Under the pieces are notes generated by a model that saw only the letters and a list, made by a program, of their open reading frames with translations, did no database searches and was not told the DNA's origin. From the NCBI GenBank assembly GCA_914767885.1, contig CAJZBQ010000018.1, forward strand, positions 620,001 through 684,000: DNA of 64,000 nucleotides. Direction: 5' to 3'. Below, one piece after another: positions 47,641 to 58,113 of this stretch. Source of the stretch: Blepharisma stoltei (Eukaryota > Ciliophora > Heterotrichea > Heterotrichida > Blepharismidae). How positions within the stretch are numbered: position 1 is the first letter of the stretch; each line of letters opens with the position of its first letter. A program made the position numbers and the translations under genes.

Positions 47641-48072
47641 TTACTGTAGCTTTATCAAATCTTCATAAATAGCTTGCTTCTGTGGAAATGAGTACAAGTT
47701 CATAGGAAAATGGAATCCCATCACAGGATGGATATTTGTCCTCCCATGTCCGGGTATCCACGACCTTGTCCGGACCATCTCGCTTCTATCCATCAGCTTT
47801 TCCGTCAAATTATTCTGTTGGAGCTTCCTATTTCAGTGGGCCTTGAAAAATTTGATACAGGTAAAACAAAGCAAAAAATCGAAAATTAAAAAGGCTGTGA
47901 CCCCCACTATCATATGCCAAAGCTGTATATCGTTGTCGTACATAAAGTCCACTACCATGTCAGGTGTTTCGGTAGCGCTATTGGGATTTCTGGCTGTGTT
48001 GGTGTTTTCTGAAGCTGAGATGATAAATAGAGAAAAGAAAATAGCCACTTGAAGGGATTGCAAAGATTGCAT
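47641..48072 (-). CDS. Single-pass membrane protein, hypothetical
   Basis: 143 residues from ATG 48072 to TAA 47641. Signal peptide MQSLQSLQVAIFFSLFIISA, a short luminal part (VVDFMYDNDIQLWHMI), one membrane span (VGVTAFLIFDFLLCFTCIKF) and a cytosolic tail with TGA-Trp (KAHWNRKLQQNN), ending AIYEDLIKLQ. Type I topology. No family recognised. No IES. Confidence 0.6.
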
Positions 48073-48289
48073 TAGACCAGACAAAGATAGGGCTCTTATT
48101 GTGAATATGGATGAATAAAATTATTTCAGTGGGAAATTTTGGATCGAAATTTCGATTGGAAATATGGTTTAAAAATGCATGGGAGGTATCAGAATTTTTT
48201 AATGAGTGATTGAATAAAATGAAGAATATTGGCTTTTACATGGTAAATGGGCTAAAAAAATATGATTTAGATTTAAAAGAATTATATAT

Positions 48290-49339
48290 TTAGGCTGTAT
48301 GGACTTTTTTTCGTTTTACAATGAAATAAGCCCCAACAGCAACAAGAACCATCAAAAGGATTGTAGGGATACCAAAATAAAGTCCGAGTTCTCTTTTTAG
48401 AGTCTGTTCAACGTTTTCCACTCGTCTTTTAATTTCTGTTTTTACCCTATCTTTAGCTTCATCTACTATATAGCTTGCATTTGGCTGTGGTACTTTATCT
48501 CTTAAATCTTTTATTGTTGGCTCTATTTTTTCACTATAAATTTTTTTTCCCCCTTCAATAACAGGATCCATTGTTTCTTTTATTTTCCCACCCGCATCTT
48601 CTGCAAAGTCTTTGTAAATTTTTTTACCCCCTTCAATAACGGGCTCCACTGTTTCTTTTATTTTCTCACTCGCATCTTCAGCAAAATCTTTGACTTTTTC
48701 AGTAAATCCTTTAGCTTTTTCATTAATATCTTTATTACTTGGTAGCTGCTGCTTTACTTTTTCAAACCCAGCTTTCACTTCATTTTGTATTCCCTCCATA
48801 AGTTGTTCTGTCTTTGGTATTATTTCTTCTTCATAAAATCCTTTTAAGCACTCTTCATCGCCTTTGCATTTTTCTCGTATGCATTCATCACATTCGATAT
48901 TTTCCTTTCTGCAAGCCTCACATAGGCTTTCTGTGAAATTTGGCTTTACAAATTTTTTAACATTTTCGTAGACGTTTCCAGCGAACTCTTTTGAGCTTTC
49001 GACGAAGGATTTAGATTTTTCTTTGGTTTGGTCCCAGGTTTTGCCTAATTTTTCTTCGGCTTGCATTACTAGTGGCTCCACATTTTCTTTGTAGCCATTT
49101 TTAATTTTCTTTTCTGACTCTTGATATATTTTTTCTGCTTGGGTCTGTATGCCTTCTTTTCTTTCACATATGGTGTTATCATTGCAGACTTCTTTATAGC
49201 ATTCTGCGTCCGTTCCACATTCTGCTATCTTTGCTTTGCATGCTTGGCAGAGCAGTTCCGGTGTTGTTTCTATTACTTCGTCTTCTAAAAGTGCATTTAA
49301 TGGTATCAGAAAAATTAGAAGCAGTATCTTTAATTTCAT
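48290..49339 (-). CDS. Type I membrane protein with repeated amphipathic helices
   Basis: 349 residues from ATG 49339 (signal peptide MKLKILLLIFLIPLNA; an in-frame ATG at 49363 is possible). Two Cys-rich segments of the same pattern (LCQACKAKIAECGTDAECYKEVC; LCEACRKENIECDECIREKC) are each followed by charged helical stretches. FAEDAxxKIKETxxPVIEGGKKIY occurs twice in tandem (KDFAEDASEKIKETVEPV, KDFAEDAGGKIKETMDPV). A C-terminal membrane span (GIPTILLMVLVAVGAYFIV) precedes KRKKVHTA. The 11-residue amphipathic repeats resemble LEA/apolipoprotein-like helices. The paired Cys module looks like an internal duplication. Confidence 0.65.
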   Translation of the reverse strand: MKLKILLLIFLIPLNALLEDEVIETTPELLCQACKAKIAECGTDAECYKEVCNDNTICERKEGIQTQAEKIYQESEKKIKNGYKENVEPLVMQAEEKLGKTWDQTKEKSKSFVESSKEFAGNVYENVKKFVKPNFTESLCEACRKENIECDECIREKCKGDEECLKGFYEEEIIPKTEQLMEGIQNEVKAGFEKVKQQLPSNKDINEKAKGFTEKVKDFAEDASEKIKETVEPVIEGGKKIYKDFAEDAGGKIKETMDPVIEGGKKIYSEKIEPTIKDLRDKVPQPNASYIVDEAKDRVKTEIKRRVENVEQTLKRELGLYFGIPTILLMVLVAVGAYFIVKRKKVHTA

Positions 49340-49514
49340 TAATTTATATTGAAAATACACCATTAATTTAATGTCAAAAGCAAAATATTGTTTATATCAC
49401 TTTTTGAATAAAAAGCTAATAGCTTCGTCAAAAACGCAAAAATCTTAAAATTTGGTTTTGAGAAAATATGGAGCATAAAGTAAGTTCAAATTTTAATTAA
49501 TTAAAGAATTAGCA

Positions 49515-49860
49515 TTCGTCTCCCCATCCTAAAATTGAAAAAATTACCTATATCATGGATCGAGCGATTTAATATAGTAAAGTATGAAACCCATTCCTCT
49601 ACCCTTTCAAATCTAACTACACATTTTTTTAAGTAACGAATCTTTGAAATTATTCTATATAACCATTTGTAAACAACTCAAGCATGATTTCGAGAATATT
49701 TGCTAATGTATTGCATACTCAATTTCTTTTGAATAGCGTATATAATATTAAAAAAAAAATTTATATTTCATTTTTTTCCCAATTTTTTTATACCCATCCT
49801 TTATCGAACGGTTGCTATCGGCTCGGCTCGATTAAGGATAGAGTTAAGTATATTATCTAA
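49515..49860. mobile_element. Degenerate MITE family B copy
   Basis: Left CCCCATCCTAAAATTG and CATGGATCGAGCGATTT; right ACCCATCCTTTATCGAACGG and CTCGATTAAGGATAGAG. These match the family B repeat CATCCTTGATCGAACGAT with several changes. Intergenic; boundaries approximate. Confidence 0.5.
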
Positions 49861-50065
49861 AAGATCTAATACAAAATTTTCAAAGTTATCAATTTTTGTT
49901 AGTTTCTTACAAAAAACTAATATAGTGATATAAAACGTATATATTTGTAATGATTTGTTTTCTTTTTGCCAAAAAAAATCATTAATTATTCAAGGAAAAA
50001 TTTAATTTACTGTTTTAATTTACTATTTTAATTTAATCTATTTAAAATAAGCTTCATATTTATCC

Positions 50066-50836
50066 TTATTTTTTGAACCCAAAGAGCTTATCTGAGTAGC
50101 CAGTCATATCAATCAGCACCCTGTCATTATGCCCTGTGATAAATCGGTTCAGCATGTTCATGTAGCCTTTATTGATGTTCCATGGCTCCCACACTCTTGC
50201 AAAGTGAAGTACACTGATTGCAGCTATAAAAAGTCCATCAATGATATGAGGAATTTTCGGTATAGAGTAGGCAAGCTTTTGGATTGCCCTTATGTTTAAG
50301 TTTCCACAAAAAATGGAGCATTCGCTGGCAGCCTTAAGTGTAAAATCCAGGCATGAGGTAAAACTGAAAGCTTTATCATAAGAGATGCCAAACGCATGCT
50401 AGCACTATAAGTATCCATTAGCTACCAAGTGCTTGACTACTGCATCTCCAGCTCTGACTAATATATAAAGCGCGTATAGTACTCTTGATTCCCTTTCCTC
50501 AAACAACAATGGGATCCCTGATGCGAAACCTGCAAGGAAGCTGCTGATTTTTTCGTTCCCAGTTTTTTTCCTCAAAAAGCACAAAACTGCTCTATAAAGC
50601 CCAATCATCCCTGAGAGAAATCCCACCATTCTAAGGTTATTTTTCTTGAAAATGTTGAGGATGTACAGAGGGTCTTTGAAAATTTTCTTTTTCAGCAGCA
50701 TCGTCAATAGGGTCAAAAACGATCGAACAATCAGCCCAATGATTGCACCTCGAGCAAAGCCAAATAATGTGTGTTTCCAACAAGGCAATTCGTGCTTGCA
50801 CAATTGCTGACTTGGATTCGACCCTGTTGGTTCCAT
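50066..50836 (-). CDS. TMEM135-like membrane protein (with an in-frame double stop)
   Basis: An open frame from ATG 50836 (MEPTGSNPSQQLCKHELPCW) to TAA 50068-50066, about 257 codons. The Cys/His N-terminus, several membrane segments and LYALYILVRAGDAVV resemble TMEM135, a peroxisome/mitochondria-associated family. The end has FARVWEPWNINKGYMNMLNR. In the middle the frame contains TAG TGC TAG (about 50403-50395). These sit in the 15-nt string TACTTATAGTGCTAG, which has intron length and a 3' AG but no 5' GT. It could be a non-canonical or mutated intron, or a broken gene. Family call tentative. Confidence 0.5.
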
Positions 50837-50921
50837 ATTATATTAATTATCCAAATATTTTTAATAGCTGTAAAATTTTAGATGATGATACCATAGCCTC
50901 ATATCATTTAAAAGAAAATTC

Positions 50922-51242
50922 TAACTCCCCCCCCTCCGTGAGTGAACAAAAAAATTTTGTTCACTCACGGAGGGGGGTTAATTTTTTTTTTCGAATTTAA
51001 AAAAATCCTAATTAGCAAAAATTGGAAAGCAAATATTAATTTAATTTATAAAATTTATGTATTAAAAAGCTATTCGTTTAAAAATTAAACAGAATTAGCT
51101 CTAGATTTCATTATACTAATTATCATTTATATATCAATTTTTTTTTCCATAACAAATTTTTGTTCACTCACGGAGGGTGGGTTTTTGGGGCAAAAAATGG
51201 CGATTTTTTTAATGATTTTGTTCACTCACGGAGGGGGGGGAG
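50922..51242. mobile_element. MITE family A, intergenic (321 bp)
   Basis: TA at 50922-50923 and 51243-51244. A near-consensus copy very similar to 47056-47411. Confidence 0.9.
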
Positions 51243-51244
51243 TA

Positions 51245-51591
51245 AGCTAGCGCTTACGCTTTTAACTCTTTGGGTCCATAATCATATATAATTAGATTTA
51301 AAGAAGCAATAAAGTGACAAATGGATATGCACAATTAATATTAAAATAATGATATAATGTGACCAATAATTTTGCCTATAAAATAATAAATCTCTTAATT
51401 ATTATCTGATAAAATATACTTAGAATAGATGAATTTTATAAATTATTTTAGGAATAGTTATAGGCGCTAAGAATATATTTCAGTAAAACACTTGCGCTAT
51501 CAAAATTTGCATCTCTTCAAAAATCAAAATAAATTTTATTTATATGCAGAGTGGCAAGCAATACCTTTTATTATGTAAATAACTTATTAAT
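51245..51591. other. AT-rich intergenic stretch
   Basis: 5' flank of the coiled-coil gene. No other feature seen. Confidence 0.4.
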
Positions 51592-54500
51592 ATGTCTAGA
51601 CCCAGACCTTTAAGTGCGTCAAAATCTTGCGCTTTTGTCAAACCTGTGCAACTAGGGCGCGCCAGCATAAGATCAGCTCAAATAAACACAGCCAGTTTGA
51701 TCTTTATGAGGCTTTCAATGCACATAAAAATGGTGACGACATGTCACCCGACCTCTCGACCCCTATTTCCTCAACACATGCAAGCAATGTTGGGGATCTA
51801 GGTGGAAAGGAGTTGGAAATCCTTTGTGTATGTCGGGCTAGGTTTAACTCGGGCCCTATGGAGCTAATCCATGGGACTTGGGCTTTTACCTCCAGAAAAA
51901 CCACTGAAAGGACAAGATCGGCGACAGTCCCAAGTAGAGGCTGTCTCCTTCGAACAGGACTCAAGAGATGGCATTTGTCCAACGATAAACTGGGAGTTTC
52001 GACCCAGGTGGTTGACCCTTAGGCTCCAGGAGCCATGGAAGTCAAGACTGGTTGTGCGAATCCCTTGTTTGCGGCAACAAGGAGGGTGCCCACCGAGGCT
52101 CTTTATGGGCGAAGAGCGTGTAGGAGTGCAAATCCCCGGCCCTGCAAGTGCGAACGGCTAATTTTAATCTTTATGAGGCCTCCAAAGTTCAGACACAAAA
52201 AATTATCTCAAGAATCTTTACAAAAAGACAACCAACTATGGGAACTCACACAGGAGGTCAAGAAACTGGAAGAGCAGCAAAAATCATTTATCAATAAATT
52301 TGAAGTGCAAAATGAAAGCTTACCTAATATGAGGCCAAGTCTAGAGATAGAAGAAATTAAAAAAGAAAGAGATGAACTGTATGAATCAAAAATAAATAGC
52401 CTAAAATATATTGAAAAAATAGAAGAAGAAAAGAAGAAAATGCAAGAATCATATGAGAAAGAACTTAAAAATATGAATGAGTATATTGGGTTACTAATTC
52501 CTCTTCACTCTTATATAAATAAATATATTATCGTTTTTAACATTTTTTATACAAAAAATTATTACTATCACGAAGAGGGATTAATTTCTTTAAGTAAATG
52601 CTTTACTTGCTCACACAGCAGGGGAGTAAGAAGAAAAATCGTAAGAAGTTCTATATCATTAACGAATTCTCCACAGCCTTCTCATAACGACAAATTGAGC
52701 AACTTCGAAGATCTTTTTTTAAAAGAAAAAGAAAAATCAAGTATCCTTTATAACACCCTGAAAATGAAAGAAAAAGAATGCGAAAATTTGCATAAGAGAA
52801 ATGATTCAGAATCAATAATTTTAAGAATGGAACAGCTAACAAACCAAAACAATAATTATCAAAGTGCCCTTGCAGAAGCAGAAAGTGAAATAAAAAGGCT
52901 TCATCAAGAAATCGCTAATAAAAACGAACAGATTTTTCAAAAAAAACAAAAAATTGAGGAGTTTGAAATACAAAACAGTGTGGCACATGCTTATGAGGAA
53001 ATAAAGCTAAAATTAAAAAAAAGCTATGAGGAAAAAAGGCAATTAGAAGAAGAAATGAAAAGAAATAGCTTAAAATCAGACGAATTAGAAAAAATAATAG
53101 AAGAACTAGGAAAAAGCTTATTAACGATGACCAAAGAGCTTGAAGATAGAAACTCTGAGTGTCAAAAATTAGAAAATGAATTAGAAGAGCTCAAATATAC
53201 AGATAAAAATAGCGAAAAAAATATAGAAAGGGAAAAAGAAGAGTGTCTAAAAATGATAGAAATTGTAGCAAATAAAATAAATCAGGAAATAAGTGGGCTA
53301 ATGCTAAGAGTAGAACAAGCAGAAGACCAAGTTGACAAAATTTTAGAATTTTTTGAAGAATTTAAATCGTGAATAGACCAGAACATCAACAATCAATCTA
53401 TGAAAAATGATGAAAATTTGCTAAAAGAATTGGCCAAACTTAGGGAAGAAAATGATGAGCTTATAAATAAGCTTGGCATACAAATGAGTAAAAAAATGAA
53501 TTATGAAGGAGAAGTAAACAAAATGAAATTATTAGTAAAAGACTATGAAAATCAAATATCGATTTATAAAGAAAATTCCAAATTAGAAAACAGCAAAAGT
53601 GAAAATGAAGAAAAAAATTCAGATAGTAAACAGCAAATACTAGTAGAGTCTGAGAATCTTCGCCAAGAATATGAAAATCTGAATGAAATATGTGAGGAAA
53701 AAAAAGAAGAAATAGAAAATTTAAATAACAAGTTACAGACTTTAGAAGCAAAGCTAAAGGAATCTCAGTCAGCATTTAATTCATTAAAGATGAAAAATAA
53801 AGAAAAAGAAGATAAGTATATTAATTTACAACAAACAAGCATTGAAAACCTTGAAAAAATTGAAAAATTAACAATAGAAAATACAGAGCTAAAAGACCAA
53901 ATTGCATCTATAAATCACCAATTTGATAAGTTAAGTGAAAAACTAAAAGAATTAAATCAGCAGCTAAGAGATAAAGAAATTGAGGCTGACGAAGCAAATC
54001 AGCTATATGAAGCTTTGAAATCAAAAACTGAAGAAATCTTGAGGGAGCAGCTCAAAATGAAATTTGAGTCACAAAACATTAAAGTAATCAATATTTAGGA
54101 TGAATTTGAAAATGAAAAAATAAGGCTGCAAGAACAGATTAATAAAGCTATTGAGGAAAAAACACAGGAAGTCGAAATACTTCAAAAAGCAATTAAAGAA
54201 CAGCAGGATGAATTTGAAAGGCAGCTAAGTGAGCTAAAATGGGAATGCCAGCAGGAAAATGTCAATACTGAGCTAGAGCAGAAAAATAATGAAATTAGGA
54301 TTTTGAAAGAGGAATATAATGGGATAATAAAGAGAAATGAAAAAGAGCTAAAAGAATCGTATGAAAAAGAAATAAACAAATTGAAAACAACCTCAGAAGC
54401 AAGCCATAATGAATTGATGGGAAAATATATTGATGCTAAAAATAAATACGATAAAAGTTTAGAAGATATACAAGGATTCGAAGCTTTAAAGCAAGAAGTA

Positions 54501-57500
54501 GCATTTGTGCAAGGAGAATTGAGAGAAAAAGAAAAAGAAATTAATAAACTTAGAGAAGAATTATTTGAAGCTGATGAAAAAATTGAAAATTTAGAAAAAA
54601 ATCGGTCTATTCAAGAAGGAGCTGTTTCTGAGTACAAAAAACAACTAGAATCTCAAGAAAAAGAAATAATTGGACTCCATGATGAATTAGACAGCCACAA
54701 GCATAGAAAAAACTCAAACTCAATAGAAAATAATACAAAACTGGCAGAACTTGAAGACCAGCTAGACAGCCTAAAACAAGAAAACGAAAATTTAAGGGAG
54801 AAGCTTGCAAAGTCATTTTCTGACCCAGAAATCGCTAGCATGCAGTCACAGATCTCTCATCTAACCCAAAACCTCGAAAAGACTGAAATAGAGCTATTAA
54901 GAAAGTCAGAAATAGAAGAAGAGCTCAGGATTCTTGAAGACAAATACAATAATAAATCTCAAAAGCTCACAGTCCTGAAAAATGTTTGCAGCGAGCTTGA
55001 AGTAGTCAACTCTACTCTAAGGACAAGCAAAGTTGAAATAGAAGGTGAATTAGGAAAAAAAGAAAAAATCATTAAAGACATGCAGAGAGAATTTGGAGCC
55101 CAAAATGTTGAGGTCAATAAAGTAAAGCAAAGAGCAGACCAATTTGAAGATTTATATAATTCGCTGTATGCAGAAATGGAGGAAAAAAATAAAAAAATCG
55201 AAAATTTAGAAAAAGAGCTAGAGGAGCAAAGGGATCTAAAAAGAGCAGTCAATCTTGGAATAGAAAATATAGAAAATATTGAAATTTATGGAGAAATGAA
55301 CATCAGTGATGAGGAAAATGAGAAAGATAATAGCAGGGAAGAAAGCCAGAAGGATAATAGTGAAAATCATAAAGAAAATGCTGATGAAGATAAGCAGAAA
55401 CTCCAGCAGAGAATAAATGAATTAAACGATGATATTGAATTATTATTGAGAAATGAAGAAAAATATAAAATTATTATTGGAAAGCTTCAAGAAAAACTAA
55501 GCGAGGAATCTGATCCTGAAGGACTCAAAGGCCGCATAGAAGACTTAGAAGCCCAGCTAGGGGATTATCAATACAGATATGATCAGCTCTTTGAAGAGCA
55601 CGAAGAACTTATTAATAACCAAAAATCCAGGCTCGACACCAGCCAAGATGAAGCTTCCGTTCAAATGCTATCAGATGAACTCAGCAAAGTCATTAATGAA
55701 AAAAATGAACTGGAAATGGAAATAGACGCTTTAAGAGACCTTCACAGCGAAAACGAAAAAATAAAGCACTACCAACAAGAGGCTGAAAATATAGCCAAAA
55801 TCTGTCAAGAACTAGAAGTACTTTTTATTTAGAAAACCAAAGAGTTTAGAGTTAATTAAAATTGCATTATAGCTCATGCGCATTAATAGATTTATATATA
55901 TAGGCGATTTGAGATTTGTGGTTGAAGTGCTTTTGCTATTCATTATTATATAAGTAATCTTGATAGCCCTGATTAGTGAGGATTATAGTAAAATAGTTTA
56001 ATTTTAACTAGAGCTCTTAGAATAATAAAATTTAATTAGAAGCGCATAACAGTGTCTTTATCATGGATTCTGGAAGCTTGATACAATAAAATCTGACGAA
56101 TTCTTACCTCATGAACAACGGGATTTTGTTTTTGCTCTTTCGATTTTTACATCAGACTCTGCCAAGCCAACTTATTTGACAAACCAAATAAAAAGTAAAA
56201 ATGGAATTAAATTTCTACATAATATGTTTCTTTTAATAAGATCCATAAAAATTAAATCACAGTTAATGCAAATTCCTTATTTGACTTGAGACAATTATCT
56301 ATCAACTGTTGAGTTCAACTATTTTTCAATAAAATTACCTCTCAGCATATGAAATTTGGTTCAGTCTGATTCATAACTTCACTTTTTATTTGGCTTGCCA
56401 AATAGTTGACTTGGCAAAGTCTGATTTAAAAATGGAACGAACACAACAAAAGCCCTTAGTTCATGAGGTAAGAATTCATCAGATCTATTGTCTCAAGTTT
56501 CCAGAAATCAGGATTAAGGCTTCTTATGCACTTCTAGTTAAATTTTATTATTTTAAAATTTATAGTTAAATTTTAAAATATTTTTCTATAATCCTCAATA
56601 TATAGGGCTATATAGATCACTTATTTAACAATGAGTAACAAAGCACTTCAATCGTCTATCTCAAATCGCCTATATAGATATCTATTAAAGTGTGTGAGTA
56701 AAGCCGCTATTCATGGGGACGCCTTGCTAATTTCTATTTTTTATCTTTTTCAACCTAATAAATTTGCTTTTGTAACGCTAAAAATTTTCAAATCCATTTC
56801 TATCTCCTGAATTTAAAAAATTTTGGCATTGCTTGCTGTTTCTAATTTGGTTGAAAAAATATTTTTAAATTCACTTTTGTCACAAAGTCAGCTTCTTGCT
56901 AAATATTTTCCTAAATTTCTAGTTCAGACACGTTGTCAATCATTCATTCGTATGGAGACTAGGCTCTTTCATCAACTTGATCATTTAGCTTGCTAAATCC
57001 AAAGAGAGAGAGATTACAGTTAGAGATGGAAACTGGTTATTTAAGCCCCTATCCAGTCAGGCTTAACTTCACGTTCATGTGGCGCTAAGAACTAAAGCCA
57101 GCTAATGCCCTTTTCCCTCTGGCTGCCAGTTTGGGGAGTTTGGGGAGTTTGGATAGTTTGGAGAGTTTGGGGATTTTTGGAACTCTGGAGTTGCTGATGG
57201 AGTCGCTCTTGGAGTCGCTGATCTTTGAAAGAAGGGCTCGCACCCGAAAAAATTAAACAAAAAACAAAAAAACAAAAAACTCTGCAGCTGAAGTTTTGCG
57301 CCGCTAATTTGTGGCCGTGAGAGGTTGATGTTTGGGATTCGTGGCTGTTGGGAATCGTGCCGGCTAGGAGCTACAGCTTTGGAATCGGGACGCTTGGCAT
57401 GGGAATGGCTTGATTTTGTTAGGGAAATCTATAATTAGGGTAGGGATAAAAAAAAAAACTATTTTCTTTCTTTCTGGCTGCCAAAAATTGGTGGCATAGT

Positions 57501-58095
57501 AAGTCTAACGAGGGAAGACTACCTAAACCTGACCAAAAATTGCAGCGCAGAACTCTCTTAACCCCTTGTAGTGCTCAGGGTATGAGGGAAGCATTCATGG
57601 CCTCCTTCTGAAACTACATCTGCCATTTATAGGCAGCATAAAGTTCCTCCAGAAGTTTCCCGATTGGTGTTGTGCCGCCAGTCCTCTTGCCTGAGGTTTG
57701 AGGTTAGGCTAGTCAGCCCAAGCCTGCACCCACTCCAGAATCACTGCCACTTGCTACTCCGTGGCTCCTTGTGGCTGCCTTTTTTCTATTTTGGCCCAGA
57801 GTTCTGGTTTTTGTCGTTCCAAAGGCAACTTATTGCCATGATGGCAATGTTTCTTAAAACCAAAGAAGATTTAGAAGAAAACTACAACGACAACTTAAAG
57901 ATGCTTAAAGCAAAATATGAAGAATTTATCAAACAAAGAATGGAAGAAATTACAGATCAGTACGACGAGCTTCAGGAAAACGCAAACAGACTAGAACTAG
58001 AAAAAGACGAGCTACAAAAAGAGCTTTCATTTGAAAAAGAAAAAAATTCAGATCTCCAAGAAAAGCTCTATAAATATCTAAATAAAAATAATTAA
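51592..58095 (+). CDS. Long coiled-coil protein (golgin/centrosomal type)
   Basis: Exons 51592-51712, 52180-52491, 52627-54083, 54099-55817, 55833-55843 and 57867-58095 give 1282 residues. A basic, Ser-rich head (MSRPRPLSASKSCAFVKPVQ) is followed by nearly continuous heptad repeats (ELTQEVKKLEEQQKSF; ELEDRNSECQKLENELEEL), a few Ser-rich breaks and an acidic break (NISDEENEKDNSREESQ) near residue 980. Such proteins tether vesicles or scaffold basal bodies; sequence alone cannot say which. Two 15-nt introns (54084-54098, 55818-55832), a 135-bp MITE-like IES, retroposon S8 and a 2-kb composite insert interrupt it. Every join preserves frame and heptads. Confidence 0.8.
51713..52166 (+). mobile_element. 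SINE-like retroposon S8, in the coiled-coil gene
   Basis: 454 bp flanked by the 13-bp direct repeat ATCTTTATGAGGC (51700-51712, 52167-52179). 5' AAAAATGGTGACGACATG, 3' GAACGGCTAATTTTA. It contains GATAAACTGGGAGTTTCGAC, the block shared with S2. Collapse gives SLIFMRPPKFRHKKLSQ. The repeat has an internal TA. Confidence 0.8.
52492..52626. mobile_element. Degenerate MITE-like IES (135 bp) in the coiled-coil gene
   Basis: TA at 52492-52493 and 52627-52628. The ends (CTAATTCCTCTTCACTC; CTTGCTCACACAGCAGGGGAG) look like worn family A termini. This insert has no in-frame stop, so it would add about 45 foreign residues (including KCFTCSHSRGV) if kept. Removal gives MNEYIGLRRKIVRSSIS. Confidence 0.65.
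55844..57855 (-). mobile_element. 2-kb composite insert S9 in the coiled-coil gene
   Basis: Flanked by the 11-bp direct repeat AAAACCAAAGA (55833-55843, 57856-57866). On the minus strand the 5' end reads AACATTGCCATCATGGCAAT and the first 850 bases are GC-rich like the other retroposons, including tandem TTTGGGGAG-type units near 57130. Towards the 3' side lies a long inverted-repeat element (55882-56688). Collapse gives QELEKTKEDLEENYNDNLK; a TA cut from 55847 to 57855 would also be in frame and add KEFKT. Confidence 0.65.
55882..56688. repeat. Long-TIR foldback element inside S9
   Basis: Two arms of about 320 bp (55882-56202 and 56371-56688) are inverted copies at roughly 85% by eye, sharing TATAGGCGATTTGAGAT at the outer ends and ATTCTTACCTCATGAAC in the middle. 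The arms surround a 170-bp AT-rich spacer. No ORF. It resembles a non-autonomous DNA transposon with long terminal inverted repeats. Confidence 0.75.
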
Positions 58096-58113
58096 TTTGT
58101 TTAACTTAATAAA

